From Paenibacillus oleatilyticus (GTDB lineage: Bacteria; Bacillota; Bacilli; Paenibacillales; NBRC-103111), in contig NZ_JAHNZO010000005.1 in assembly GCF_018998565.1 (NCBI RefSeq), positions 124,001 to 188,000 of the forward strand: 64,000 nt of DNA. Direction: 5' to 3'. Under the pieces are notes generated by a model that saw only the letters and a program-made list of their open reading frames with translations, was not told the origin of the DNA and searched no databases. A program made the translations under genes and the position numbers. Below are positions 33,848 through 42,349 of this stretch, in pieces. Position 1 is the stretch's first letter; every line of letters begins with the position of its first letter.

Positions 33848-34665
33848 CGGTCCAGATTGTCTTCGGTGCGGCAGCGGCAGGCTGTTTAAAGGTTGCCATG
33901 GGAACCAGACCCGACAAGTCGGTGCTTCATTGGGAAGACGACTTGATGTCGGGTCCTCCGGTTTGCGGGGCCTCGCAGAATTGGGAAGACGTGCGTCTTC
34001 GCTGGCGGGAAAGCATCGCCAATGAGGAAGCCCGGCAATACTTGCCCTATCTGAAAAGCAACATGGAAGCTTGGCGGGAATGGCTCTCCCGTCTTTCCGC
34101 GAATCCGGTTCCTGTCATGATCTGGGCAGCCGACAACGTTTTTGAACAAACCGGGCTTCGCGCCGTGCTTGCTTCCCTGCCGCCATACGTTTCCGTATCC
34201 GTCATGAACGTAACCCTCGCTTCCGAAGGACGGCTCCGCCATACCGGGGAAGCTGCCCCCGACGAATTGGCTTCGTGGATCGGGAAGGCGGAGCCGCTTG
34301 CGCCGTGGGCTAGAGAGGGGCTTATCCAAGACTGGCGGAGACTCGCAGAAGAAGCGGGCTTGCTTCGCATTTATGAGAATGGTCACCTTCGGACGGCGGA
34401 TGAAAGCTATTTCGACGAAACGATCGTTCAGGTCGTCCGTACACTACAGGCACAGGCAGAGGCCCAAGGCTGGGTTAAAATCGGACTGCTGATCGGGGAA
34501 ATTCTTGTTCATGCTTTGGACTGTCCGATTTCCCATAGCTGGATCGAGTATCGGCTTCGCCGTTTAATCGAACGGGGCATTCTCATCTATACGGGTTCAC
34601 TGGAAGCCATGCATGATTACGCCGTAAAGCTGGCCACGCCTACGCTTGCGGATTCGGTCGGTTAG
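33844..34665 (+). CDS. DUF1835/DUF3658 domain protein
   Basis: This 273-residue protein has an N-terminal DUF1835 domain (VQIVFGAAAAGCLKVAM, LHWEDDLMSGPP, NPVPVMIWAADNVFEQTGL) and a C-terminal DUF3658-type helical domain (ESYFDETIVQVVRTLQ, WIEYRLRRLIERGIL). It is translationally coupled to the HD phosphohydrolase by a 4-base overlap. No catalytic function is established for these domains. Confidence 0.78.
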   Translation: MTVQIVFGAAAAGCLKVAMGTRPDKSVLHWEDDLMSGPPVCGASQNWEDVRLRWRESIANEEARQYLPYLKSNMEAWREWLSRLSANPVPVMIWAADNVFEQTGLRAVLASLPPYVSVSVMNVTLASEGRLRHTGEAAPDELASWIGKAEPLAPWAREGLIQDWRRLAEEAGLLRIYENGHLRTADESYFDETIVQVVRTLQAQAEAQGWVKIGLLIGEILVHALDCPISHSWIEYRLRRLIERGILIYTGSLEAMHDYAVKLATPTLADSVG

Positions 34666-34692
34666 CCCGCTTCCTACGAGAGCGTGCCCGTA

Positions 34693-35871
34693 TTACTCGA
34701 ACTGCTTCAGGAAGCGGCCCATCCGCTCGATCGCTTCGGTCAAATTTTCCACTGAAGAGGCATAGGAGCAGCGGATATGGCCTTCCCCGGCGGAGCCGAG
34801 AGCGTTGCCGGGCACGACCGCAACCTTCGTTTCCTCCAGCAGACGCCAGGCGAACGCCTCGGACGAAAGGCCCGTGTGCCGGATCGACGGGAAGGCGTAG
34901 AAGGCTCCCCGGGGCTCGAAGCAGGGCAGGCCGATCTCTTGGAAGCCTTTCAGCACGAGCCGCCGCCGCTGATTGTACGAGCCGACCATCTCCTTCATTT
35001 CCTCCGTACCGTTTCGAAGCGCTTCGATCGCCGCTTTTTGCACCGTAATGGGCGCGCAGATCATCGTGTATTGATGGATCTTGGTCATCGCGGCGATGAC
35101 TTCGGGATGGCCGCAAGCGTACCCGAGCCGCCAGCCGGTCATGGCGTACGCCTTGGAGAAGCCGTTCAGCAAAATCGTCCGGTCCCGCATCCCCGGCAGC
35201 GACGCAAAGCACGTATGCTCGCCCTCGTAAGTCAGCTTGTCGTACACCTCGTCGGAAATGACGATCAAGTTATGCTTTTCCACGACTTTGGCAATTTCAA
35301 GCAGATCCTCCCGGGACATCGTCGCGCCGGTCGGATTGTTCGGATAGTTAAACAGCAGCGCCTTGGTCCGCGGCGTGATCGCGGCTTCCACCTGCTCGGG
35401 GGTCAGCCGGAAATCGTTGTCCGCCGTCGTGGTTACCGGAACCGGCACACCGCCTGCCATTGTGACGCATGGCGCGTACGAGACGTAACACGGCTCGGCG
35501 ATCAGCACCTCGTCTCCGGAATGGACGATGGCGCGCAAAGCCAGATCGACCGCTTCGCTGACCCCGACCGTAACCAGCACCTCGCTGCGGGGCTCGTAAT
35601 GCACGCCGTAAAATCCATGCAGGTGAGCGGCAATTTCCTCGCGCAGCTCCAGCAAGCCCGCGTTGGACGTATACATCGTGTAACCGTGCCTTAAAGACTG
35701 AATCCCCGTTTCCCGGATCGCCCAAGGCGTCACAAAGTCGGGCTCCCCGACGCCGAGCGAAATAATCCCGCTCATCTCCGACGTGAGATCGAAAAACCGC
35801 CGGATGCCGGACGGCGGCATATCCCGGATGACGGGGGAGAGGCGTTCGGACCAATTCAAAGTCATAACCAT
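34693..35871 (-). CDS. Class I/II PLP-dependent aminotransferase (AlaT/YugH-like)
   Basis: This 392-residue enzyme transfers an amino group using pyridoxal phosphate. Landmarks are SLGVGEPDFVTPW near the N-terminus, NYPNNPTGATMS, VISDEVYDKLTY and the PLP lysine in NGFSKAYAMTGWRLGYA. The N-terminal MPPSGIRRFFDL resembles YugH/AlaT, which makes alanine in Bacillus. A T-box leader lies upstream, and its best specifier codon is GCC, an alanine codon. That supports control by uncharged alanine tRNA and a role in alanine synthesis. Other aromatic or aspartate aminotransferases share the fold, so substrate is inferred. Confidence 0.85.
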   Translation of the reverse strand: MVMTLNWSERLSPVIRDMPPSGIRRFFDLTSEMSGIISLGVGEPDFVTPWAIRETGIQSLRHGYTMYTSNAGLLELREEIAAHLHGFYGVHYEPRSEVLVTVGVSEAVDLALRAIVHSGDEVLIAEPCYVSYAPCVTMAGGVPVPVTTTADNDFRLTPEQVEAAITPRTKALLFNYPNNPTGATMSREDLLEIAKVVEKHNLIVISDEVYDKLTYEGEHTCFASLPGMRDRTILLNGFSKAYAMTGWRLGYACGHPEVIAAMTKIHQYTMICAPITVQKAAIEALRNGTEEMKEMVGSYNQRRRLVLKGFQEIGLPCFEPRGAFYAFPSIRHTGLSSEAFAWRLLEETKVAVVPGNALGSAGEGHIRCSYASSVENLTEAIERMGRFLKQFE

Positions 35872-35911
35872 TCACCAGCTTTTCATGGATTTGTTCGTGC
35901 AAATTTGCAAA

Positions 35912-36168
35912 TAAAAAAGCCCCCGTCCCCAAAAAGGGACGAGAGCTATTGCTCACGCGGTACCACCCTCGTTGACTCCACGACATGCGAAGTCCACTCG
36001 GTCCTATAACGGCGGAACACCGGTCCACTCCTACGGCTGCTAGCTTCAGAGGGCGACTCCAGGGTGGCTTTCGGCAGGGCTTCTTTCCCGGGCTCGCACC
36101 TTCCCCGGGTCGCTTGGAAATACGCCATGCTTACTTTCCCCATCGTTGTCTTTCACGAAAAATAAATT
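35912..36168 (-). ncRNA. T-box riboswitch leader upstream of the aminotransferase gene
   Basis: Read on the minus strand, the leader contains the universal T-box GGGTGGTACCGCG (35956-35968), antiterminator sequence and then a terminator (arms at 35919-35929 and 35936-35947, T run to 35912). Upstream parts fit the usual stem I and stem III consensus: AAGCGA, GGTGCGAGCCCGGG, CCTGGAG, TTCCGCCGTTA. The specifier segment reads GAAA-GCC-ACCCTGGAG, so the codon is probably GCC (complement at 36066-36068), which pairs with alanine tRNA. An uncharged cognate tRNA would then allow read-through into the aminotransferase gene. Confidence 0.9.
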
Positions 36169-36174
36169 AACAGT

Positions 36175-36204
36175 ACTATAGCACGGGGCGTTTTCGGCTG
36201 TCAA
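36175..36204 (-). promoter_or_regulatory. Promoter of the T-box leader
   Basis: On the minus strand TTGACA (36199-36204) and TATAGT (36175-36180) are separated by 18 bp, placing the transcript start near 36168. Confidence 0.8.
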
Positions 36205-36254
36205 TCATCTCTTCGGGCAGCGTCGCCGCCACAACGTATTGAACCATCCGAAGT

Positions 36255-36869
36255 TCAGTCCACGCCTGTAAGCTCGTTCCAGTTTATGACATTTGTGCAG
36301 AGATGCCGGATCAAGCCCGGCTCGTGGCTGACGACGAGCACGCCGAGCTGCCGCTGCCGGGCGATTGCGAGCACGGCCTGCCAGATTTGAGCTTGCGTGA
36401 TCGCGTCAAGCATCGTCGTCATTTCGTCGGCGATGAGGAACCGCGTATACGGCCCGAGCGCCCGCGCGACACAGAACCGCTGCAGCTCGCCGCCGGACAA
36501 TTCGCCGGGTCGGCGGCGGAGCCACTCCTGCTCAATGCCCAGCGCGTCCAGCAGCGCCGGATCGGGTTCCCCGCCTTCGCGTAGCACGCGATGCATCGGC
36601 CACTTCGGATTGACCGCCCTCTCCGGGTGCTGGAAGACGAGCTGCACCGGGTGGTAGCCGCTGCGCGGGAGAGGGCTGCCGCCTAACGTAATGCGCCCTT
36701 CCGGCGGCTCCTCGTACCCGGCCAGCAGCCGCCCGAGCGTCGTTTTGCCGCAGCCGCTAGGACCGACCAGGCCGGTCATTTCCCCCGGCGTTAACGTAAG
36801 GTCAACACCCCGGAACAGCCAGGAGTCCCGGCCGCGCCGGTATCCGAGGCCTCGCGCTTCAAGTCGCAT
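36255..36869 (-). CDS. ABC transporter ATP-binding protein (NikE/DppF-like)
   Basis: This 204-residue ATPase has Walker A GLVGPSGCGKTTLGRL, the Q-loop VFQHPE, the signature ELSGGELQRFCVARAL, Walker B RFLIADEMTTMLD and the switch His in VVSHEP. It lacks the C-terminal oligopeptide-transporter extension, as short NikE-like subunits do. It overlaps the upstream ATPase gene by 11 bases. It is the last gene of the five-gene importer operon. Confidence 0.85.
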   Translation of the reverse strand: MRLEARGLGYRRGRDSWLFRGVDLTLTPGEMTGLVGPSGCGKTTLGRLLAGYEEPPEGRITLGGSPLPRSGYHPVQLVFQHPERAVNPKWPMHRVLREGGEPDPALLDALGIEQEWLRRRPGELSGGELQRFCVARALGPYTRFLIADEMTTMLDAITQAQIWQAVLAIARQRQLGVLVVSHEPGLIRHLCTNVINWNELTGVD

Positions 36870-37812
36870 GGATGCACCTCACCGTCCCGCCGCGCAGCTC
36901 CCGCATCATTGGCCGTTCGCGGCTGCAGTCCGGGCTGGCCGAGGCGCAGCGCGGCACGAACAAGCAGCCCGGCGGCAGCGCGGACGGATGCGGCTGGACG
37001 CCGGGAATCGGCGTGAAGCCGTTCTGCGGCAGCGCCTGCCAGAGCGCCTGGCTGTACGGATGGCGCAGCCGGGCTCCGTCGCCGGAGAAGTCGCCGGCGG
37101 GCGCCGTTTCGACCGTCGTCCCGGCATAAAAGACGGTGACGTTGTTGGCAAAGGGGAGCACCGACTCGATGTCGTGAGTGATGAGCAGAACGGCGCAGCC
37201 TTCGTCCGCCAGCTCGCGGAAACGGCTTAGCGTTTCCCGCACCGCCGCAGGGTCGAGACCGGGCGTCGGCTCGTCGGCAATGACGAGCCGCGGGCCGCCA
37301 ACCGTCGCCGTCGAGACGAGCACCCGCCGCGCCATGCCGCCCGACAGCTGGAACGGGTACCGCCGCTCGGTCCCGGGGGCAAGACGGTAGCGGTCGAAGA
37401 TGCGTCGGACCGCGGCGTCGGCATCGCCTTCGCGGACCGAGCTCCGCACCTGATCGCCCACCCGCATCAGCGGGTCAAGGAAATTGACCGATTGCGGCAC
37501 CAGCGCAATCTCCTTGCCGCGCAGCGCCTCCTGCCGGGCAGGGGTCAGCGGCTCGCCTTCGTACCGCAGCGTCCCGGAGACGGCTGCATTGTCCGGCAGG
37601 ATGCCGAGGATGGCGTGGGCGAGCAGGCTTTTGCCGGAGCCGCTCGATCCGACGACCGCGAGCAGCTCGCCCCGTCCGACCGTCAGGTGCAGGCTGCGGA
37701 TGACCTCCACCGTAGATTGCCGCAGTCCGCGGTCGTACCGCGTGAAAGCGACGGACAAATCGTTCACTTCAAGTACAGGGACATGAATATTTTGTGGCAT
37801 AGATTCAGGCAC
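36859..37812 (-). CDS. ABC transporter ATP-binding protein (NikD/DppD-like)
   Basis: This 317-residue ATPase has Walker A VVGSSGSGKSLLAHA, signature QLSGGMARRVLVSTA, Walker B LVIADEPTPGLD and the H-loop LLITHDIES. The C-terminal extension (about 240-317) has SALPPGCLFVPRCASASPDC, the cysteine pattern of the oligopeptide/nickel ATPases that may bind an Fe-S cluster. Translation starts at GTG 37812 behind GAGGAGG. It forms the heterodimeric motor with the smaller ATPase. Confidence 0.85.
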   Translation of the reverse strand: MPESMPQNIHVPVLEVNDLSVAFTRYDRGLRQSTVEVIRSLHLTVGRGELLAVVGSSGSGKSLLAHAILGILPDNAAVSGTLRYEGEPLTPARQEALRGKEIALVPQSVNFLDPLMRVGDQVRSSVREGDADAAVRRIFDRYRLAPGTERRYPFQLSGGMARRVLVSTATVGGPRLVIADEPTPGLDPAAVRETLSRFRELADEGCAVLLITHDIESVLPFANNVTVFYAGTTVETAPAGDFSGDGARLRHPYSQALWQALPQNGFTPIPGVQPHPSALPPGCLFVPRCASASPDCSRERPMMRELRGGTVRCIHAT

Positions 37813-37860
37813 GTTACGCCGAGCCTCCTCTTTTTGTCATGCTGCGGGGCCGGATGTGCT

Positions 37861-38736
37861 TCAGCTCTGCGGGTCCCGCGGATCGAGCAGCAGACGCAGA
37901 CTTTCTCCGGCCCGGTCGAACGCCCGGACGACGATCAGCAGGCAAAGGCCGGGGAAGACGGCCAGCCACCACATGCCGGTCGACAAATACCGCATCGACT
38001 CGGACAAAATAATGCCGATCGCCGGCTGGTGCGGCGACAGGCCCAGACCGATAAACGTCACGCCGGCTTCGTGCAGAATCGCATGCGGGAAGAGCAGCAG
38101 CAGCCCGACGAGCAGCTGCGGCAGCAGGTGAGGCAGCATATGCCGCGTCGCCACTTGCCAGCGGGACTGGCCGAGCCGCCGCGAAATTTGCACGAATTCG
38201 GCGCTGCGCAGCTGCAGCACCTCCGCGCGGATGACCCGCGCCAAGCTTGGCCAATGCGTCAGGGCGACGCCGATCACGATGCCGCGCATGCCGCCGCCGC
38301 AGACGAACGCGATCAGAATGAGCGTGACGAGGTGCGGCACGCTCAGGAACAAGTCGATCAGCCATGCGACGATCCGGTCGGCCGTCCGGCCCATCGTCGC
38401 GGCAATGAGGCCCAGCGCCGTGGCAATCACCGTGCTGCAAGCGGCGGCAATCAAGCCGACCTGCACGCTTAGCGCAAGCCCTTTGAGGGTGCGGGTAAAC
38501 ATATCCCGCCCGAGCCAATCGGTGCCGAACGGGTGCTGCAGCGATGGCGGAAGGTTGCGCCATTCCAGCCGGGTGGACAAGTTGTCCGGGCTGAGCAGCA
38601 GCCCGATGAGCAAGGTCCCCAGAATGAGCACGGCCGCGCCGATCGCCGCGATCAGCGCCCGATGCCTCCGACCGGGACCGAGCCGCGCCTGGGGGCGAAA
38701 GTGCGCCGAGCCGCTGGATGTTTGTATCTTATTCAT
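37861..38736 (-). CDS. ABC transporter permease (NikC/DppC-like)
   Basis: This 291-residue permease has an N-terminal cytoplasmic tail, six membrane helices and the docking loop AEFVQISRRLGQSRWQVA with a following MLPHLLPQLLVG, typical of the DppC/NikC group. The motif HPFGTDWLGRDMFTR after the first helix is a family hallmark. The start codon overlaps the stop of the upstream permease by ATGA. Confidence 0.87.
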   Translation of the reverse strand: MNKIQTSSGSAHFRPQARLGPGRRHRALIAAIGAAVLILGTLLIGLLLSPDNLSTRLEWRNLPPSLQHPFGTDWLGRDMFTRTLKGLALSVQVGLIAAACSTVIATALGLIAATMGRTADRIVAWLIDLFLSVPHLVTLILIAFVCGGGMRGIVIGVALTHWPSLARVIRAEVLQLRSAEFVQISRRLGQSRWQVATRHMLPHLLPQLLVGLLLLFPHAILHEAGVTFIGLGLSPHQPAIGIILSESMRYLSTGMWWLAVFPGLCLLIVVRAFDRAGESLRLLLDPRDPQS

Positions 38737-39719
38737 AGCGCCCGTCCCTCCCGGATTCGCGGATCGACCAAGCGGTAGAGCAAATCCGCGATCAGATTGC
38801 CGGTAAACACGAACAGGGCGCTGAACAGCACGATGCCGAGCAGCAGCGGAACGTCGCCCCGCAGCCCGGCTTCGACGGTGGCTTGTCCGAGGCCGGGATA
38901 GGAAAATACCTGCTCGGCCAAGACCGCCCCGCCGAACAGCTCGCTGAACGCGGTGAACTGCAGCGACAGGGCGGGCAGCGCGATATTGCGCAGGCCGTGC
39001 CGCCGGAACAGCCGGAAGCCGCGCTCGCCGCGGGCCCGGGCGAACAGCACGTAGTCGCTGGCGAGCACGTCGAGCAGCTTTTGCCTCGTATGCAGCGCGA
39101 TGTTCGAGATGCCGACGATGCTTAAGGTCAGCGCGGGCAGGATCATATGCTGCACCCGGTCACTCCACGTAACCTCCTGAGCCAGCACCCCGGCAGGGAC
39201 GCCCAGAGCTACCGGAAACCAGCCGAGCCATACTCCGAACAGCAGAAGCAGCAGCAGACCCATCCAGAACGCGGGCGTGGAGGCCAGCGTATAGCAGTAC
39301 CATTGGATCAACCGGTCGATCCACGTATCTTTCTTCATCGCGGCCAAGCTGCCTGCCGCAAAGCCGAGCAGGCCGGACAGCAGCCAGGCGGCGAACATCA
39401 GCGCCAACGAACCTGCGAATCGCTCTCCGATCACCTCCGCCACCGGCCGGCGGTAAATCATCGAGGTGCCGAGGTCGCCCTGCAGCAGGGCCGTCCCCCA
39501 ATTCGCGAAGCGTTCGGCCGGCGGCTTGTCGAGTCCCCAATGCTCGGCGATCTGCTGCCGCTGCTCCGGGCTCACCCGCATCATGTCGGCCCCGACGTAG
39601 GCTTGAATCGGATCGATGGGGGAGGCGCTGACCAGCACGAAGGAAATCGCGCTGATCGCCGCCAGCAAAGTGACCAGCCGGATCGCTTTCAAGCCTAAAA
39701 ACGTAAGCAAGCTGCGCAT
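38733..39719 (-). CDS. ABC transporter permease (NikB/DppB-like)
   Basis: This 328-residue permease starts with a membrane helix followed by SASPIDPIQAYVGADMM and WGLDKPPAERFANWGTALLQ, characteristic of DppB/NikB proteins. The docking loop is near YVLFARARGERGFRLFRRH (about 230-250). Six helices are predicted. It lies directly after the binding-protein gene and is coupled to the second permease. Confidence 0.87.
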   Translation of the reverse strand: MRSLLTFLGLKAIRLVTLLAAISAISFVLVSASPIDPIQAYVGADMMRVSPEQRQQIAEHWGLDKPPAERFANWGTALLQGDLGTSMIYRRPVAEVIGERFAGSLALMFAAWLLSGLLGFAAGSLAAMKKDTWIDRLIQWYCYTLASTPAFWMGLLLLLLFGVWLGWFPVALGVPAGVLAQEVTWSDRVQHMILPALTLSIVGISNIALHTRQKLLDVLASDYVLFARARGERGFRLFRRHGLRNIALPALSLQFTAFSELFGGAVLAEQVFSYPGLGQATVEAGLRGDVPLLLGIVLFSALFVFTGNLIADLLYRLVDPRIREGRAL

Positions 39720-39744
39720 CGTCTCATAACCTCATTTTCCGGGC

Positions 39745-41352
39745 CTAGTTCGTCCATTTCCATTCTTCGATATTGTCCGTAACCGGCCAGCCGTGGCCGT
39801 GCGGATGAATGCGCTGCTTCCCGATATCCAGCTTGTCCTTGACCAGATACAGATGGTCGATGTTGACCAGCCAAGCCCATGGCGCGTCGCCCTGCGCGCT
39901 GACGCCGGTCGTGCCGTCCCATTGGGCTTTTTTCCAAAATTCCCAGGCGTCTTCTTCCTTCGTGGCCCGGAGCGCCTTGTCCATCCAAGCGTCGACTGCC
40001 GGATTGCTGTAATATCCATTGTTGTAATATTCGACGCCGCGGTATTTGCTGCTATACACGTTGTACATTTCGAGCGGATCGTTGCTGCCCCAGCCCATCA
40101 TGACAGCGCTGGAATGCATCAGCTTCTTGACGTCGTCCCAGCTTTTCCCATCGACGTTGACTTGAATGCCGATCGGCTTCAGCATGTCGGCTACGGCCAG
40201 CGCGAGCGATTGCCGCGTCACGTCGCCCGAAGGGTAGATGAGCGGGAATTGCGCTTTGAGCGCTCCCTTCTCCAAGATGCCGTCGCCGTCGGCGTCTTTC
40301 CAGCCTGCATCCGCGAGCAGCTTCTTCGCGCCTTCGACATCGGCGTCGGGGGTGACCGTCTGCGGATTCCACCAGGGCAGCCGATCGTTGATGGTGTAGG
40401 CCGGCGTGCCGTGTCCTTCCAGTACGCCTTGGACCAGCGCTTTGCGGTCGATTGCCGTGTTGACGGCTTTGCGGATCGCGATATCCGCCGTCACATCGTT
40501 GCCGATGGGACTGCCATCCTTCGTGATCGTCCCGGAACCGATATAAGGAAACACGATGCCACGGTTATCCACGGTATGTACGGCTTCGACCCGCATCCCG
40601 GCGACCGGCTGCTTGCTGAAGGCGGCGGGGATGTAAGCGGCGTCCACTTTTCCGGCCTTGGCGGCGGCATAAGCGGCATCCTCGTTCAGGAACAGAAACG
40701 TCAGCTTTTTGAAAAACGGCTTCGGCCCGTAATAATCGGGATTCGCCTCGACGATGACCTGCTGGCCCCGGTCCCATTGCACGAGCTTGTACGGTCCGGA
40801 CCCGACCGGCTTCTGGGCATAGTCTTGGCTGTGGGCGTGCTTCGGCACGATGCCCGTCTGCACGAGCAGCGTCAGGAACGTCGATTGCGGCTCTTTTAGC
40901 GTAAACTTGACCGTGGCGTCATCCGCGGCTTCGACGCTCTTCATATTCGTGAGATCGATAATGGAGCCGTTTTTGGACGCCGTTTCGAACGTATACTGCA
41001 CGTCGGCGGCGGTTACCGGCTTGCCGTCGGAAAACTTCGCGTCGTTCCGCAGCTTGACGGTCCATACCGTCCCGTCGCCGCTCAATTCGTAGCCGGTGGA
41101 CAGATCGTTTACAATTTTCATTTCGGCATTCCGCTTCAGCAGCGTGCTTTGAAACAGCGGCGAGCCGTACCGCCCCCAGCCGGTGGTCGGATCGAAGCCG
41201 GCTTCCGGCTCGGAGCCGACGGCCAAGATCAGCTCGTCCTTCGTGGCGGCAACCGGGGATTCTTCCTTCTTAGCGGTCGGGGTGCATCCGGTTAAGATCA
41301 GGCCAAGAATAAGTCCCCATAACATCACCCTGAGCATTGCGGGTTTGTTCAC
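39745..41352 (-). CDS. Nickel/peptide-type ABC importer binding lipoprotein (NikA-like)
   Basis: This 535-residue SBP_bac_5 family protein has a signal peptide with lipobox LTGC (Cys23). Family landmarks are GDGTVWTVKLRNDAKFSDGK, PVTAADVQYTFE, VGSGPYKLVQWDRGQQV and RKAVNTAIDRKALVQG. The C-terminus has QRIHPHGHGWPVTDN, a His-rich stretch that resembles nickel-binding NikA proteins rather than dipeptide carriers. Substrate could therefore be nickel, a metal chelate or peptides. A palindromic operator overlaps the promoter just upstream. Confidence 0.82.
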   Translation of the reverse strand: MNKPAMLRVMLWGLILGLILTGCTPTAKKEESPVAATKDELILAVGSEPEAGFDPTTGWGRYGSPLFQSTLLKRNAEMKIVNDLSTGYELSGDGTVWTVKLRNDAKFSDGKPVTAADVQYTFETASKNGSIIDLTNMKSVEAADDATVKFTLKEPQSTFLTLLVQTGIVPKHAHSQDYAQKPVGSGPYKLVQWDRGQQVIVEANPDYYGPKPFFKKLTFLFLNEDAAYAAAKAGKVDAAYIPAAFSKQPVAGMRVEAVHTVDNRGIVFPYIGSGTITKDGSPIGNDVTADIAIRKAVNTAIDRKALVQGVLEGHGTPAYTINDRLPWWNPQTVTPDADVEGAKKLLADAGWKDADGDGILEKGALKAQFPLIYPSGDVTRQSLALAVADMLKPIGIQVNVDGKSWDDVKKLMHSSAVMMGWGSNDPLEMYNVYSSKYRGVEYYNNGYYSNPAVDAWMDKALRATKEEDAWEFWKKAQWDGTTGVSAQGDAPWAWLVNIDHLYLVKDKLDIGKQRIHPHGHGWPVTDNIEEWKWTN

Positions 41353-41402
41353 GTTCTCTCACTCCAAATCCGTAGTTGTCTTATCGTCTTTTTCCATCGT
41401 GT

Positions 41403-41445
41403 TACGATTTAATCGTATTGTAGCACACGCTATGGGGGGAGTCAC
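41403..41445 (-). promoter_or_regulatory. Promoter and palindromic operator of the NikA-like operon
   Basis: On the minus strand GTGACT (41440-41445) and an extended -10 TGCTACAAT (41417-41425) are 17 bp apart. A perfect 7-1-7 palindrome, TACGATT-T-AATCGTA on the plus strand (41403-41417), touches the -10 and covers the transcript start. The 7-1-7 form is that of Fur-superfamily boxes, but the bases match neither the Fur, PerR nor Zur consensus exactly. The remaining sequence up to csoR (41446-41660) holds nothing recognisable. Confidence 0.65.
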
Positions 41446-41660
41446 TACGAACGTACAAAAAAGTCGGCCAGAAGGGCGCCGCGGCCGGTTCTGCATACCG
41501 TTGGATTTTTCGCAGCTGCCTTGGAAGAAAGCCGCCGCCCTCGAAGCAGGGAAATGCAGCCTTATTTTCGAGGTGTCTTAAGCAATCACCCGGTTTAGAA
41601 TAGCCTGGGGAATGGAAAACTAACGACGGACGGCTTTTTGAAAAAAATGCAATTCACTCG

Positions 41661-41690
41661 TTGACATAGGGTAGGGGGGTATAGTAATAT
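41661..41690 (+). promoter_or_regulatory. csoR-copZ promoter with CsoR operator
   Basis: TTGACA (41661-41666) and TAATAT (41685-41690) are 18 bp apart. The spacer is TAGGGTAGGGGGGTATA, a G-tract flanked by TA, which is the usual form of CsoR operators. Apo-CsoR would block the promoter, and Cu(I) binding would release it. Confidence 0.8.
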
Positions 41691-41712
41691 AAAGCCAAGA
41701 GGAGGGAACACA

Positions 41713-42036
41713 ATGGAAAACATTACGGAGGCGGAACATTGCTGCTCCACGGACAGCGAGAGAAAAAGCCATCATTCCGATAAAGTCAAAGCCAACCTCA
41801 TCACCCGGTTGAACCGCATCGAAGGCCAGATCCGGGGCGTGAAGGGCTTGATCGAGAAAGACACGTACTGCGACGACGTCCTTAACCAGATCGCCGCGAT
41901 CCAATCGGCGCTGAATGGCGTCGGCAAGCTGCTGCTCGAAGGCCATATGAAGTCTTGTGTGATCGAACGCATTCAAGCCGGCGAGCACGAAGTCGTTGAA
42001 GAGCTGCTTACCACCATCCAAAAATTAATGAAATAA
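41713..42036 (+). CDS. csoR: Copper-sensing repressor CsoR
   Basis: This 107-residue helical regulator has the CsoR/FrmR fold: ANLITRLNRIEGQIRGVKGLI, then Cys53 (TYCDDVLNQI), His78 and Cys82 (EGHMKSCVIE), the three ligands that bind Cu(I). The N-terminus has an extra CC and His pair (EHCCSTDSERKSHH) not needed for sensing. It heads the csoR-copZ unit and precedes copA. Both units carry CsoR-type operators. Confidence 0.92.
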   Translation: MENITEAEHCCSTDSERKSHHSDKVKANLITRLNRIEGQIRGVKGLIEKDTYCDDVLNQIAAIQSALNGVGKLLLEGHMKSCVIERIQAGEHEVVEELLTTIQKLMK

Positions 42037-42049
42037 GGAGAGATTCCCT

Positions 42050-42250
42050 ATGCAAACTATTACATTGAAAGTTGAAGGCATGTCCTGCAATCATTGTGTG
42101 AATTCCATCGAGGGCGCTTTGAAGAACATCGGCGCAACCGGCAAAGTTGACTTGGCTGCAAAATCCGTTCAAGTGCAGTATGAGGAGTCGAAAACGAATC
42201 CGGATGCAATCAAAGCTGCGATTGAAGACCAGGGCTACGACGTAGTTTGA
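42050..42250 (+). CDS. copZ: Copper chaperone CopZ
   Basis: This 66-residue HMA domain has the Cu(I) site GMSCNHCVNSIEGAL (Cys13 and Cys16). Length and fold are typical of CopZ, which hands copper to CopA and CsoR. It starts 13 bp after csoR behind AAGGAGAG. Confidence 0.92.
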   Translation: MQTITLKVEGMSCNHCVNSIEGALKNIGATGKVDLAAKSVQVQYEESKTNPDAIKAAIEDQGYDVV

Positions 42251-42276
42251 TCCGCGATTCACCGGTTTTGCCGAGG

Positions 42277-42302
42277 TGCGGCTCCGGCCGCTCTCTTTTT
42301 TT
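42277..42302 (+). terminator. Terminator between copZ and copA
   Basis: A short stem, GCGGC with GCCGC around TCCG, is followed by TCTCTTTTTTT. copA has its own operator just after it. Confidence 0.65.
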
Positions 42303-42309
42303 GATTAAA

Positions 42310-42330
42310 ATATACCCCATACGGGTATAT
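42310..42330 (+). promoter_or_regulatory. CsoR-type operator of copA
   Basis: A perfect palindrome of two 8-bp arms, ATATACCC and GGGTATAT, separated by 5 bp, lies 20 bp before the copA start. It matches the A/T-flanked C/G-tract form of CsoR sites. Confidence 0.78.
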
Positions 42331-42349
42331 TGAGGAGAGGTGCTTAGCT

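Noticed and set aside
41661-41685. TATAGT at 41680 as -10 box of csoR
   Set aside because: Only 13 bp from TTGACA; TAATAT at 41685-41690 gives a normal 18-bp spacing.
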